A DNA stretch of 64,000 nucleotides from Bradyrhizobium sp. WSM471 (GTDB lineage: Bacteria; Pseudomonadota; Alphaproteobacteria; Rhizobiales; Xanthobacteraceae). The notes beneath the pieces were generated by a model that saw only the letters and a program-made list of their open reading frames with translations, made no database searches and had not been told where the DNA came from. The first letter of the stretch is position 1; each line of letters starts with the position of its first letter. The DNA is taken from assembly GCF_000244915.1 (NCBI RefSeq), contig NZ_CM001442.1:4402001-4466000 (forward strand), given 5' to 3'. Below are positions 43,034-52,339 of the stretch, one piece after another. Position numbers and translations under genes: made by a program.

Positions 43034-46000
43034 ATGCATCATCGACCAGTGTCACGGCGCCACCAGCGCGCCTTGAGCGGGAAGCTCGGCCTCGGCAACA
43101 GGCGCGCCCTGCTCGCCAGCACGGCCTTCACGGGCGCATTCATTGCCGTCATTGCCGGGCATCCCGGCAGCGCGCTCGCCGCCTGCGCCGTCACGGTGGG
43201 TCCCAACACAGTCACCTGCAACAGCACCGTCACGACCAACACCACGAATACCGACGCCGCAACGGCGTCGTCAGTCGACCGCTCGCAGGCATTCAGCGCG
43301 GGGCCCGTGAGCGCCACGATCAATCCGGGCCAGACGGTCAGCGGTTATGGACTTGCGATCAGCGCGAACGGTGCCGGCATCAACGTCGTCAACAACGGCG
43401 CCGTGACCACGACCCAGGCCGTGCACGCGCTCGACATCAGCACCAGCACCGGGAACATCGTTTATTCGGGCAACGGCAGCGCCAGCAATACGGCCGGCTC
43501 CGGCATCGGCCTCAACATGAACACCAACGGGGCCGGCACCATCACGATGGGGACGAGCGGAACTCCCGTCACGCCGAACTTCCAGGGATCGACGGCCATG
43601 CAGCTCATCGCGGCCAGCTCGATCAACATGACCCTGAACGGAGGCTCGCTGACGACGCTGTCGTCCTTCGGCGATGGCGCCCTGATCAGCGGCGGGGACG
43701 TCTCCGTCGCACTGACCGGCAACGGCGCCATCGTCAACGCGAGCGGCGCTACCGCGGCCAGAGGTCTCGACGTCTTCGGCACCGGGACCATGACCGTGAC
43801 GTCGAATGCGACCATCGGCGGCGCCAGCGCCGCCACGTCGTTCGGCACCGGCATCCTCGCGATAGCGACCGCCGGCAGCGGCGACGTCACAGTCAATCAG
43901 ACCGGTGGCACGATCTTCGCGACAAACTTCGGCATCAACGCGAGCAGCGGCGCCACGGGATCGGGCTCCGTCATCGTCAACACGGCGTCCGGCAGCGCGA
44001 TCGCGCTCACCGATCCGGCGGCGAGCGGCATCGACGCCAGCACGAACGGCACCGGTGCCGTGACCGTGCACCAGGCTGGCGCGATCACGGGCGGCGCCCT
44101 CGGCATCAATGCCGTGATCTTCAACGCCGCCAATTCTCGCGACATCACCGTCACGAGCAGCGGCACGGTCGATGCTACATTCACAGGCATCAACGCCGTC
44201 ACCGCGGGAGCCGGCAACATCAACATCATGACCTCAAGCACGATCAACGGCCCCTTCGGCGGCGGCATCGTCGCAAACGCGGTAGACGGCCGCATCACCG
44301 TGAACGTGAATGCCGGCACCGTCCGCGGCAGCGCCGCCGGCTTTCTCGCCCCAGGCATCGCGGCGACCGCATCCGGCAGCGGCGGCGCCACCATCAACAT
44401 CGCGGCGGGCGCGACCGTCACCGGGTCTCAGTTCGAGGGCATCACGGTCAGCGGCACGAACAACGTGATCAACAATTTCGGCACCATCAGCGGATTCGGC
44501 GGTGTCCGTGCCACCGGCGCGACCACGATCGTCAATGCCGGCACGATCGCGAGTTTTTCCGAGGGGGTCCGGTTCGATAGCGCCGGCAGCACGTTGGAGA
44601 TGCAAGGACCCAACGCCACTCTCACCGGCCAGGTCGTCGGCAGCGGCTCCGATACGATCCGTTTCTCCGGCACCGGCTCCAACACATTCGATGCTAGCCA
44701 GATCGACGCCGGCTGGGGGCTGATCGACAAGACAGGCTCCTCGAATTGGGCGCTGACCGGAACGTCGACGACAACCGCATTCGTGACGGTCAACGGCGGA
44801 ACCTTGTCGGTCAACGGCGACATCAGCTCGACCGGCGGCGTCACGGTGAATGCCGGCGCCACGCTGGGCGGGATCGGCACGGTGTCGTCCACCATCATCA
44901 ATGCCGGCGGCTCGCTTGCGCCCGGCAACTCGATCGGCACGCTCACGGTGAGCGGTAATCTGACCTTCGCCGGCGGCGGCAATTACGTGGTCGAGGTCTC
45001 GCCGGCCACGGCGGATCGCACCAACGTGACCGGCAACGCGACGCTCGCCGGCACGCTCCGCGCCATCGGCACCGGGGGAACCTACACGCCGGGCACGCAC
45101 TACACCGTCATGAATGCAGCAGGCACGCTCAGCGGCAGCTTCGGCGCGCTGGCGATCTCGGGCAATTTCGGCGTTACGCGGCCGCACGTCGAATACGACG
45201 CCAACAACGTCTATCTCGTGCTTGATCAGGCGCTCGTCTCGCCCTTCCTGATCAACGGCACCCGCAACCAGGTCGCGACGGCGGGAGCGGTTGATGCCGC
45301 TTTCCTCGGCGGCAGCGGCGCATTCTCGGCGCTGATTGGCTTGACCTCGCCGCAACTCAACGCCGCGCTGGATCAGCTTTCGGGCGAGGTGCACGCCTCG
45401 ACGGTCGGCACGCTGGCGAATGACAGCCTGGCGATGCGCGGCGCGATCCTGGGACGGCTGCGGCAGGCCTCGTATGGAGGCGACATCGACTCCATGGCCG
45501 CGCTGTCGTTCGGCGGATCGCAGACCGCGTTCGCCGCATACGCGATGGAGAGCGCACTCGCCTACGGCAAATCGCCGATTGTGACGAAGGCGCCGATGGC
45601 GCCGCCGCGAGCGATCTCCGACACCGTGTTCTGGGCCCAGGGATTGGGCGCCTGGGGCACTTTCAATGGCGATGGCAATGCAGCCAGCGTGCGGCGGGAT
45701 CTTGCCGGCTACATCAGCGGCTTCGACACCCGCGTCGGCGGTACTGGTCGCCTCGGCATGGCGGCGGGCTATACCGGCAGCAAGAACACGCTTGACGGCC
45801 GCGGCGCCTCCAACGTCGACACCGCCCACATCGCCGGCTACGGCGGATGGCGGTTCGGCAGCATCAACCTGCGCGGCGGCGGCGCCTATGCGTTCCACAC
45901 GATCGACACCGATCGGCTGGTGAACATCGTCGGCTTCGCTGATCGCCTGACCTCACGGACTGACGGCAGCACCGGGCAGATCTTCGGCGAGATCGGCTAC

Positions 46001-46444
46001 GGCGTCGCATTCGGCAAGGTTGCGTTGGAGCCGTTTGCCGGGGCTGCCTGGGTGCGTGTGCACACCGATGCCACCGCCGAACTCGGCGGCCCGGCGGCGC
46101 TGAACGTTGCGGCGCAGACCTTCGAAACCGGCTATGCGACGCTCGGCGGGCGCGCCGCGACCTTCGTGCCGCTGGCGCACGACATGACGCTGATCCCCCG
46201 CACGACCGTCGCCTGGCAGCATGCATTCAACAACGTGACCCCGGCTGCCGTGATGGCGTTCCAGGTCGCCCCGGCCCCGTTCACGATCGCGGGTGTGCCG
46301 GTTGCGCGCGACTCGCTGCTCGCGGAGGCGGGCTTCGATCTTGCGATCGGCCGACACATCACGGTCGGCCTCTCCTATGTGGGTCAGATCGGCAACACGG
46401 TCACCGATCACGCCGCCAAGGGCAAATTCTCCTGGGCGTTCTGA
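43034..46444 (+). CDS. Autotransporter with beta-barrel domain (type V secretion)
   Basis: At 1136 aa this is a classical autotransporter. A long signal region (ALLASTAFTGAFIAVIAGH ... ALA) is followed by a passenger of about 680 residues very rich in Gly, Asn, Thr, Ser and Ala, with repeated short strands such as GAVTVHQAGAITGGALGIN that suggest a beta-helix. A passenger-associated repeat GGVTVNAGATLGGIGTVSST and APGNSIGTLTVSGNLTFAGG follows. The C-terminal about 280 residues form the barrel (WAQGLGAWGTFNGDGNAAS) ending in GKFSWAF with terminal Phe. Homologues act as adhesins or surface enzymes; no protease motif is visible. It converges with ilvD, one base apart. Confidence 0.93.
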   Translation: MHHRPVSRRHQRALSGKLGLGNRRALLASTAFTGAFIAVIAGHPGSALAACAVTVGPNTVTCNSTVTTNTTNTDAATASSVDRSQAFSAGPVSATINPGQTVSGYGLAISANGAGINVVNNGAVTTTQAVHALDISTSTGNIVYSGNGSASNTAGSGIGLNMNTNGAGTITMGTSGTPVTPNFQGSTAMQLIAASSINMTLNGGSLTTLSSFGDGALISGGDVSVALTGNGAIVNASGATAARGLDVFGTGTMTVTSNATIGGASAATSFGTGILAIATAGSGDVTVNQTGGTIFATNFGINASSGATGSGSVIVNTASGSAIALTDPAASGIDASTNGTGAVTVHQAGAITGGALGINAVIFNAANSRDITVTSSGTVDATFTGINAVTAGAGNINIMTSSTINGPFGGGIVANAVDGRITVNVNAGTVRGSAAGFLAPGIAATASGSGGATINIAAGATVTGSQFEGITVSGTNNVINNFGTISGFGGVRATGATTIVNAGTIASFSEGVRFDSAGSTLEMQGPNATLTGQVVGSGSDTIRFSGTGSNTFDASQIDAGWGLIDKTGSSNWALTGTSTTTAFVTVNGGTLSVNGDISSTGGVTVNAGATLGGIGTVSSTIINAGGSLAPGNSIGTLTVSGNLTFAGGGNYVVEVSPATADRTNVTGNATLAGTLRAIGTGGTYTPGTHYTVMNAAGTLSGSFGALAISGNFGVTRPHVEYDANNVYLVLDQALVSPFLINGTRNQVATAGAVDAAFLGGSGAFSALIGLTSPQLNAALDQLSGEVHASTVGTLANDSLAMRGAILGRLRQASYGGDIDSMAALSFGGSQTAFAAYAMESALAYGKSPIVTKAPMAPPRAISDTVFWAQGLGAWGTFNGDGNAASVRRDLAGYISGFDTRVGGTGRLGMAAGYTGSKNTLDGRGASNVDTAHIAGYGGWRFGSINLRGGGAYAFHTIDTDRLVNIVGFADRLTSRTDGSTGQIFGEIGYGVAFGKVALEPFAGAAWVRVHTDATAELGGPAALNVAAQTFETGYATLGGRAATFVPLAHDMTLIPRTTVAWQHAFNNVTPAAVMAFQVAPAPFTIAGVPVARDSLLAEAGFDLAIGRHITVGLSYVGQIGNTVTDHAAKGKFSWAF

Positions 46445-46445
46445 C

Positions 46446-48296
46446 CTAGCGCGAGCGGCGCTTCACCTCGCGCACCGCGCCGCGCGCGGCGCTGGTGGTG
46501 AGCGCAGCGTAGGCCTGAAGCGCGGTCGAGACATTGCGCTTGCGGCCGATCGCCTGCCAGGCGGCATCGCCCTTCGCCTCTTCCGCGGCGCGGCGCTTGG
46601 CCAGCTCCTCGTCGGAGACCTCCAGCGTGATGCTGCGGTTCGGGATGTCGATGGCGATGCGATCGCCGGTCCTGACCAGACCGATGTTGCCGCCTTCGGC
46701 CGCTTCGGGCGACAGATGGCCGATCGACAGGCCCGACGAGCCGCCCGAGAAGCGTCCGTCGGTGACGAGCGCGCAGGCTTTGCCGAGGCCCATCGATTTC
46801 AGATAGCTGGTCGGATACAGCATCTCCTGCATGCCGGGGCCGCCGCGCGGGCCTTCATAGATGATGACCACGACCTCGCCGGCGACGACCTTGCCGCCCA
46901 GAATGCCTTCGACCGCCGCGTCCTGGCTCTCGAACACGCGCGCGGGGCCGGAGAATTTCAGGATCGAGGCGTCGACGCCGGCGGTCTTCACGATGCAGCC
47001 GTCCTGCGCGAGATTGCCGTAGAGCACGGCGAGGCCGCCGTCCTTGCTGAAGGCGTGATCGAGGTTGCGCACTACGCCCTTCTCGCGGTCGGCATCGAGC
47101 TCGTCGTAGCGGCGCTCCTGGCTGAACGCGACCTGGGTCGGGATGCCGCCGGGCGAAGCGCGGAAGAAGGTGCGGACGGACTCGCTCTTGGAGCGCTTGA
47201 TGTCCCAGCGCTCCAGCGCGTCGCTCATGGTCGGCGCGTGCACGGTCGAAACCGACGTGTCGATCAGGCCGGCGCGGTCGAGCTCGCCCAGGATGCCCAT
47301 GATGCCGCCGGCGCGGTGCACGTCCTCGACATGGACGTCGGCGACCGAGGGCGCGACCTTGCAGAGCACGGGCACGCGGCGCGACAGCCGGTCGATGTCC
47401 TGCATGGTGAACTTCACCTCGCCTTCATGGGCGGCGGCGAGAAGATGCAGCACGGTGTTGGTCGAACCGCCCATCGCGATGTCGAGCGTCATCGCGTTCT
47501 CGAACGCCTTGAAGTTCGCGACATTGCGCGGCAGCACGCTAGCGTCGTCCTGCTCGTAGTGGCGGCGCACGATATCGACGATGGTGTGGCCGGCCTCGAC
47601 GAACAGGCGCTTGCGATCGGCGTGGGTCGCGACCACCGTGCCGTTGCCGGGGAGCGCAAGACCAAGCGCTTCCGTGAGGCAGTTCATCGAATTGGCGGTG
47701 AACATGCCCGAGCACGAGCCGCAGGTCGGGCACGCCGAGCGCTCGATCACCTTGACGTCCTCGTCACTGACCTTGGAGTCGGCGGCCGCGACCATGGCAT
47801 CGATCAGGTCGACCGCCTTGGTCTTGCCCTGCAGCGTGACCTTGCCGGCCTCCATCGGTCCGCCCGAGACGAACACGGCGGGGATGTTGAGCCGCAGCGC
47901 CGCCATCAGCATGCCGGGGGTGATCTTGTCGCAATTGGAGATGCAGACCATGCCGTCGGCGCAATGGGCATTGACCATGTACTCGACGCTGTCGGCGATC
48001 AGCTCGCGCGAGGGCAGGCTGTAGAGCATGCCGTCATGGCCCATGGCGATGCCGTCGTCGACCGCGATGGTGTTGAACTCTTTCGCCACGCCGCCGGCCT
48101 GCTCGATCTCGCGGGCGACGAGCTGGCCGAGGTCCTTCAGATGGACGTGGCCGGGCACGAATTGGGTGAAGGAGTTGACCACCGCGATGATCGGCTTGCC
48201 AAAATCGCCATCCTTCATGCCGGTCGCGCGCCAGAGGCCGCGGGCGCCCGCCATGTTGCGGCCGTGGGTGGTGGTGCGGGAGCGATAGGCTGGCAT
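46446..48296 (-). CDS. ilvD: Dihydroxy-acid dehydratase
   Basis: This iron-sulfur enzyme makes the 2-keto acids of valine and isoleucine biosynthesis. The 616-aa length and motifs fit the E. coli-type Ilv[21 protein letters not shown], the cluster cysteines in [11 protein letters not shown] and [19 protein letters not shown], the lysine region, and [23 protein letters not shown] near the C-terminus. The start is the ATG at 48296 ([20 protein letters not shown]). It is a single gene here; other ilv genes are not in the window. Confidence 0.97.
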   Translation of the reverse strand: MPAYRSRTTTHGRNMAGARGLWRATGMKDGDFGKPIIAVVNSFTQFVPGHVHLKDLGQLVAREIEQAGGVAKEFNTIAVDDGIAMGHDGMLYSLPSRELIADSVEYMVNAHCADGMVCISNCDKITPGMLMAALRLNIPAVFVSGGPMEAGKVTLQGKTKAVDLIDAMVAAADSKVSDEDVKVIERSACPTCGSCSGMFTANSMNCLTEALGLALPGNGTVVATHADRKRLFVEAGHTIVDIVRRHYEQDDASVLPRNVANFKAFENAMTLDIAMGGSTNTVLHLLAAAHEGEVKFTMQDIDRLSRRVPVLCKVAPSVADVHVEDVHRAGGIMGILGELDRAGLIDTSVSTVHAPTMSDALERWDIKRSKSESVRTFFRASPGGIPTQVAFSQERRYDELDADREKGVVRNLDHAFSKDGGLAVLYGNLAQDGCIVKTAGVDASILKFSGPARVFESQDAAVEGILGGKVVAGEVVVIIYEGPRGGPGMQEMLYPTSYLKSMGLGKACALVTDGRFSGGSSGLSIGHLSPEAAEGGNIGLVRTGDRIAIDIPNRSITLEVSDEELAKRRAAEEAKGDAAWQAIGRKRNVSTALQAYAALTTSAARGAVREVKRRSR

Positions 48297-48450
48297 GGCG
48301 GTTTCCGTCCTCGGGTTTGGCTGGCCGGGCGCGGCAAATTTTCGAAGCCGCCTCAGGCGTTTCCGGCCGGATAGCGCACGGGGGGAACGCGCGCAACGGG
48401 AACTTGGGCCGGACAGGGCTCCCCTGCTCCCGGCGCGGGGACTCTCACCT

Positions 48451-48562
48451 GCCCCGGACGCGGCGCAGCGTCTCTTCGACGGTGCGCTGCAGCGCCGGGG
48501 CCCATCTGGCAGCGAGTGCTATGGCCTCCTAGGTCCCGGCTCGCGCTTCGCGCGTCCGGGAC
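48451..48562. repeat. Compound palindromic repeat downstream of the peptide ABC operon
   Basis: Two inverted repeats lie side by side: an imperfect one at 48451-48500 (gccccgg ... ccgggg) and a clean one at 48533-48562 with arms gtcccgg and ccgggac and an inner cgcg/cgcg stem. I recall very similar REP-like sequences scattered through Bradyrhizobium genomes. The second could act as a transcription stop for the operon. Confidence 0.7.
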
Positions 48563-48577
48563 ACGAGAGCTGAAGTC

Positions 48578-49438
48578 CTATTGCAGCTCGGGATCGAGCC
48601 GGTCGCGCAGCCAGTCGCCGATGACGGAGACCGCCAGCGTGGTCACCACGATGGTGGTGGCCGGCGCCAGCATGATCCAGGGCGCCCGGGTCAGGTACTC
48701 GCGGCCGTAGCCGACCATGTTGCCGAGGCTTGTCATCGGCGGCTGCACGCCGAGGCCGAGGAAGGACAGGCCCGACTCCATCAGGATCACCTCGGGAAAG
48801 ACCAGCGTGGTCGAGACGATCAGGGTCGAGGCGATGTTGGGCAGGATATGACGGAGGTAAATCCGCGCCGGCGTCGCGCCGAGCTGGCGGACCGCCGCCG
48901 CATAGCCTTGCGCATTGGCCGAGATGGCAAGGCCCCGCGCGATCCGGGCGTAACGCTCCCACCCGAAAAACCCCATCAAGCCGATCAGGAGCGGCAGCGA
49001 ATTGCCGAAAAATGCGAGCACCGCGAGCGCCAGGATCAGGAAGGGCATGCTGGCCTGGAAGTCGGACAGCATCAGCACGAGCTGCTCGACGGGCCCGCGG
49101 AAATGCGCGGCGAGGAAGCCGAGCGTGGTGCCGACGATGGCCGAAATGGCCGTCGCGCCGAAGGCGATCAGGAGTGAGATGCGGATCGACACGAGCAGCC
49201 GCGACAGCACGTCGCGGCCGAGCTCGTCGGTGCCGAGCCAGTGCGCGACATTGCCGGGTGCAGCGAGACGGTTGCGCAGGTCGAGTTGGGTATAGCCGTA
49301 GGGGGCGATCTTCTCGGCGAAGGCCGCGATCACCAGCATCGCGACGATCCAGCCGATCTCGATGGCGACCGAGACCGGGATCGCCGGGAGGCTCATGCGG
49401 CGGCGGACGCCCGCGTCCTTCAGCGTGGTGTCCGTCAT
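48578..49438 (-). CDS. Peptide/nickel-type ABC transporter permease, DppC family
   Basis: This 286-aa inner-membrane subunit has an N-terminal helix, the DppC lead HWLGTDELGRDVLSRLLVSIR, and the EAA loop RQLGATPARIYLRHILPNIA that contacts the ATPases. It is the last gene of the operon and overlaps the DppB gene by four bases (ATG 49438). With the neighbours it forms an importer for oligopeptides or similar solutes. Confidence 0.94.
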   Translation of the reverse strand: MTDTTLKDAGVRRRMSLPAIPVSVAIEIGWIVAMLVIAAFAEKIAPYGYTQLDLRNRLAAPGNVAHWLGTDELGRDVLSRLLVSIRISLLIAFGATAISAIVGTTLGFLAAHFRGPVEQLVLMLSDFQASMPFLILALAVLAFFGNSLPLLIGLMGFFGWERYARIARGLAISANAQGYAAAVRQLGATPARIYLRHILPNIASTLIVSTTLVFPEVILMESGLSFLGLGVQPPMTSLGNMVGYGREYLTRAPWIMLAPATTIVVTTLAVSVIGDWLRDRLDPELQ

Positions 49439-50364
49439 GCATGCGCTCCTTTGGCACGCAGCCGCGGGTCGAGGAAGCCGTAGAGGAAGTCGACGATCAG
49501 GTTGGAGGTGACCATGGTCATCGCCACCAGCAACAGGATGCACTGCACGACCGCGAGGTCGCGGTTGGCGACTGCGACGACGAGCAGGCGCCCTACCCCC
49601 GGCCACGAAAACACGCTCTCGACCACGACCGCGCCCGCGATCAGCGTGCCCACCATGAAGCCCAGAATGGTGACGGTCGGAATCGCCGCGTTCGGCAGTG
49701 CATGCGACGTCACGACTTTTCGCCACGGCACGCCCTTCGCCGAGGCGGTGCGGATATAGGGCTGGCCCAGCACCTCCAGCATGGCGCTGCGGGTGAAGCG
49801 CGCCAGCACCGCGGCGCCGCCAAGGCTGAGTGTCACGATCGGCAGGATGGCGTGACGCCAGCTGTCCTGCCCGCCCGAGGGCAACCATCCGAGTTGCACG
49901 GCAAAGACCAGCACGAGCAGCAGCGCCAGCACGAAACTCGGCACGGTGAAGCCGGCGACCGCCGTCATCATCACCGCGCGGTCGATTCCGGAGCCCCGGT
50001 GCAGCGCCGCGTAGATGCCGGCGGGAATGCCGAGCGCGACCTTGAAGAAGAAGGCCGGCAGCGTCAGCGCCAGCGTTGCCGGAATCCGCTCCATCACAAG
50101 CTCGATCGCAGGCCGCCCGTCACGCATGGAACGGCCGAGCTCGCCCTTGGCGATCGCGCCAAAATAGTCGAGATACTGAAACCAGATGGGATCATCGAGA
50201 CCCCACGCCTTGCGGAAGGCGGCGAGGACCTCCGGCGGTGCTTCCGGTCCCAAAATCATCAACGCGGGATCGCCCGAGAGACGCAGCACCACGAAGGCGA
50301 AGGTGACGACGAGCACGATCGTCAACGCCGCGCGTCCGATGCGAAGGGCGAAATAGCGTCCCAT
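49435..50364 (-). CDS. Peptide/nickel-type ABC transporter permease, DppB family
   Basis: At 309 aa, the protein has the DppB opening MGRYFALRIGRAALTIVLVV, FQYLDYFGAIAKGELGRSM and the EAA segment TASAKGVPWRKVVTSHALPNA. Six helices are predicted. The ATG at 50364 overlaps the ATPase stop by one base (tgatg). It pairs with DppC to form the channel. Confidence 0.94.
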   Translation of the reverse strand: MGRYFALRIGRAALTIVLVVTFAFVVLRLSGDPALMILGPEAPPEVLAAFRKAWGLDDPIWFQYLDYFGAIAKGELGRSMRDGRPAIELVMERIPATLALTLPAFFFKVALGIPAGIYAALHRGSGIDRAVMMTAVAGFTVPSFVLALLLVLVFAVQLGWLPSGGQDSWRHAILPIVTLSLGGAAVLARFTRSAMLEVLGQPYIRTASAKGVPWRKVVTSHALPNAAIPTVTILGFMVGTLIAGAVVVESVFSWPGVGRLLVVAVANRDLAVVQCILLLVAMTMVTSNLIVDFLYGFLDPRLRAKGAHA

Positions 50365-51356
50365 CACGCCGCGTCCCGCGTCTCGACTTGCGGCCCCGTC
50401 ACGAGGTGGCAGGCAACCTGCCTGTTGCCACCGACGTTCGACAGCGCTGGCACGTCGCTGGCACAACGCGCGATCGCGCGCGGGCAGCGCGGATGGAAGG
50501 CGCAGCCCTGGGGACGCGCCGCCGGGTTCGGCGGGTCGCCCGCCAACACGATGCGGCCTGCGCTGCGGCGACCCGGCGCGGGCGATGCAGACACCAGTGC
50601 CTGGGTATACGGGTGCTCCGGCCGCGCGAACAGATCATCGGCGCTGCCGATCTCGACGATGCGGCCGAGATACATCACGGCCACCACATTGCTGATCTGC
50701 CGGACGACCCGCAAATCGTGGCTGATGAAGAGCAAGGTCAGCGCAAGCTGCGCCTGGAGATCGGCGAGCAGATTCACCACCTGCGCCTGGATCGAGACGT
50801 CGAGCGCGCTGACCGGCTCGTCACAGACCAGGAAATCCGGCTTAGTCGCCAGCGCCCGCGCCAGCACGATGCGCTGGCGCTGTCCGCCGGAGAGCGCGCC
50901 CGGATAGCGCGCACCATGTGCGGGTGTCAGTTCGACGGCGCGCAGCAATTCGCGGACACGCTCCTCGCGCTCGGTGGGCGTACCGAGGCCGTGAATGTCC
51001 AGAGGCTCGCGGATTTGGGCTGCGACCGGCAACCGCCGGTCCAGCGCCCCCAGCGGATCCTGAAAGATCATCTGCATGTGCGCGCGTTGCGCACGCCATG
51101 CAGTCGTTCCGGGCTTTGCCATCGGCTCGCCGTCGAACCGAACCTCGCCATGGTCCGGTCGCTCGAGGCCGAGCACGATGCGGCCGGTGGTCGATTTTCC
51201 CGAGCCGGACTCGCCGACGAGGCCCAGCGTCTCGCCCTTGCGGATCGTCAGCGACACGCCATCGACCGCATGCACGGCGGCACTTCGGCCGAACATCCCG
51301 GAGCGCATGCTATAACTACGCGAGATTGACGACACGTCGACGAGGGGACCGTTCAT
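50364..51356 (-). CDS. Peptide ABC transporter ATPase, DppF/OppF family
   Basis: This 330-aa ATPase has Walker [10 protein letters not shown], the family phrase MIFQDPLGALDRRLPV, the signature LSGGQRQRIVLARAL, Walker B FLVCDEPVSALD and the H-loop ISHDLRVV. The C-terminal oligopeptide/nickel domain has the cysteine pair in GCAFHPRCPRA, which may bind an iron-sulfur cluster. Start ATG 51356 overlaps the OppD stop by four bases. Confidence 0.94.
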   Translation of the reverse strand: MNGPLVDVSSISRSYSMRSGMFGRSAAVHAVDGVSLTIRKGETLGLVGESGSGKSTTGRIVLGLERPDHGEVRFDGEPMAKPGTTAWRAQRAHMQMIFQDPLGALDRRLPVAAQIREPLDIHGLGTPTEREERVRELLRAVELTPAHGARYPGALSGGQRQRIVLARALATKPDFLVCDEPVSALDVSIQAQVVNLLADLQAQLALTLLFISHDLRVVRQISNVVAVMYLGRIVEIGSADDLFARPEHPYTQALVSASPAPGRRSAGRIVLAGDPPNPAARPQGCAFHPRCPRAIARCASDVPALSNVGGNRQVACHLVTGPQVETRDAA

Positions 51357-52336
51357 TCGGCAGCGATCCCGAGCAGCGCGCGACGCGAAGCCTCGGCGCG
51401 GACGCAGGCGACGGCGCGATCCTCCGCGATCGGCGCAAGGGTTGGGGCCACACGTCCGCACGGCGCCTCTGCGAGCGCACAACGCGGCGCGAAGGCGCAT
51501 CCATCAGGCATCCTCGCGGGATCGGGGACCGTTCCGGGAATGGCGGTCAGGCGGCGCCTCGGCCCGTCGAGCGGCGGCAACGCGCCGATCAGGCCCTGCG
51601 CATAGGGATGGACGGGATCGGCGAAGAGCTGGTTCGCCGGCGCTTCCTCGACAATGCGGCCAGCATACATCACGGCGACGCGGTCGCAGTTTTCCGCGAC
51701 CACGCCGAGATCGTGGCTGATCAGGACCATCGCCATGCCCATCTCGCGGCGGATGGTCGAGAGTAGTTCCAGAATCTGCGCCTGAATCGTGGCGTCGAGC
51801 GCCGTCGTCGGTTCATCCGCGATCAGCAGGTCGGGATTTCCGGCGAGCGCCATCGCGATCATGATGCGCTGGACCTGGCCACCGGAAAATTCGTGCGGAT
51901 AGGCTTCGAGCCGGCGCGCCGCGTCGGGAATTCCGACGAGATCGAGCAGCCGCCGCGCTTCCGCTTTCACCGCGCCGCCCGAGAGATCGCGATGCAGCGC
52001 CAGGGACTCGCAGAGCTGCCTGCGGATGGTCAGCACGGGATTGAGTGCGCTCGCGGGATCCTGGAAGATCATGGCGGCGCGCCCGCCCCTGATACGGTCG
52101 AGCTCGGCGGCGGGCGCACCGAGGATCTCGCGACCGTCGAGACGAACGGAGCCCGAGACGCGGGCATTCCGCGGCAAGAGGCCGAGGGCCGCAAGCCACG
52201 TCACCGACTTGCCCGATCCGGACTCGCCGACGAGGCCAAGGGCCTCCCCCTTGTGCAAGGCGAGATCGACACCGCGCAGGACTGGCACGCCGTGGAAGGC
52301 GACGCTGAGGTCCTTGATGCTGATCAGCGGCGACAC
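51353..52336 (-). CDS. Peptide ABC transporter ATPase, DppD/OppD family
   Basis: At 327 aa it shows [19 protein letters not shown] (Walker A), [14 protein letters not shown], the signature [27 protein letters not shown] and ISHDLGVV. The C-terminal [12 protein letters not shown] holds the cysteines of the oligopeptide domain. The GTG start at 52336 is three bases from the receptor gene's stop. The signature has Val where Gln is usual (GGQVQR), a common variant. Confidence 0.94.
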   Translation of the reverse strand: MSPLISIKDLSVAFHGVPVLRGVDLALHKGEALGLVGESGSGKSVTWLAALGLLPRNARVSGSVRLDGREILGAPAAELDRIRGGRAAMIFQDPASALNPVLTIRRQLCESLALHRDLSGGAVKAEARRLLDLVGIPDAARRLEAYPHEFSGGQVQRIMIAMALAGNPDLLIADEPTTALDATIQAQILELLSTIRREMGMAMVLISHDLGVVAENCDRVAVMYAGRIVEEAPANQLFADPVHPYAQGLIGALPPLDGPRRRLTAIPGTVPDPARMPDGCAFAPRCALAEAPCGRVAPTLAPIAEDRAVACVRAEASRRALLGIAAE

Positions 52337-52339
52337 CGA

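Noticed and set aside
42766..44580. 604-residue plus-strand frame overlapping the autotransporter start
   Set aside because: Translation is dominated by Arg/His/Gln from shifted passenger codons; the autotransporter frame has a signal peptide and ribosome site.
44234..45898. 554-residue antisense open frame inside the autotransporter
   Set aside because: It mirrors the repetitive Gly/Asn/Thr passenger codons and has no family features.
46293..48374. 693-residue plus-strand frame opposite ilvD
   Set aside because: Shadow of ilvD; no domain, and ilvD is unmistakable on the other strand.
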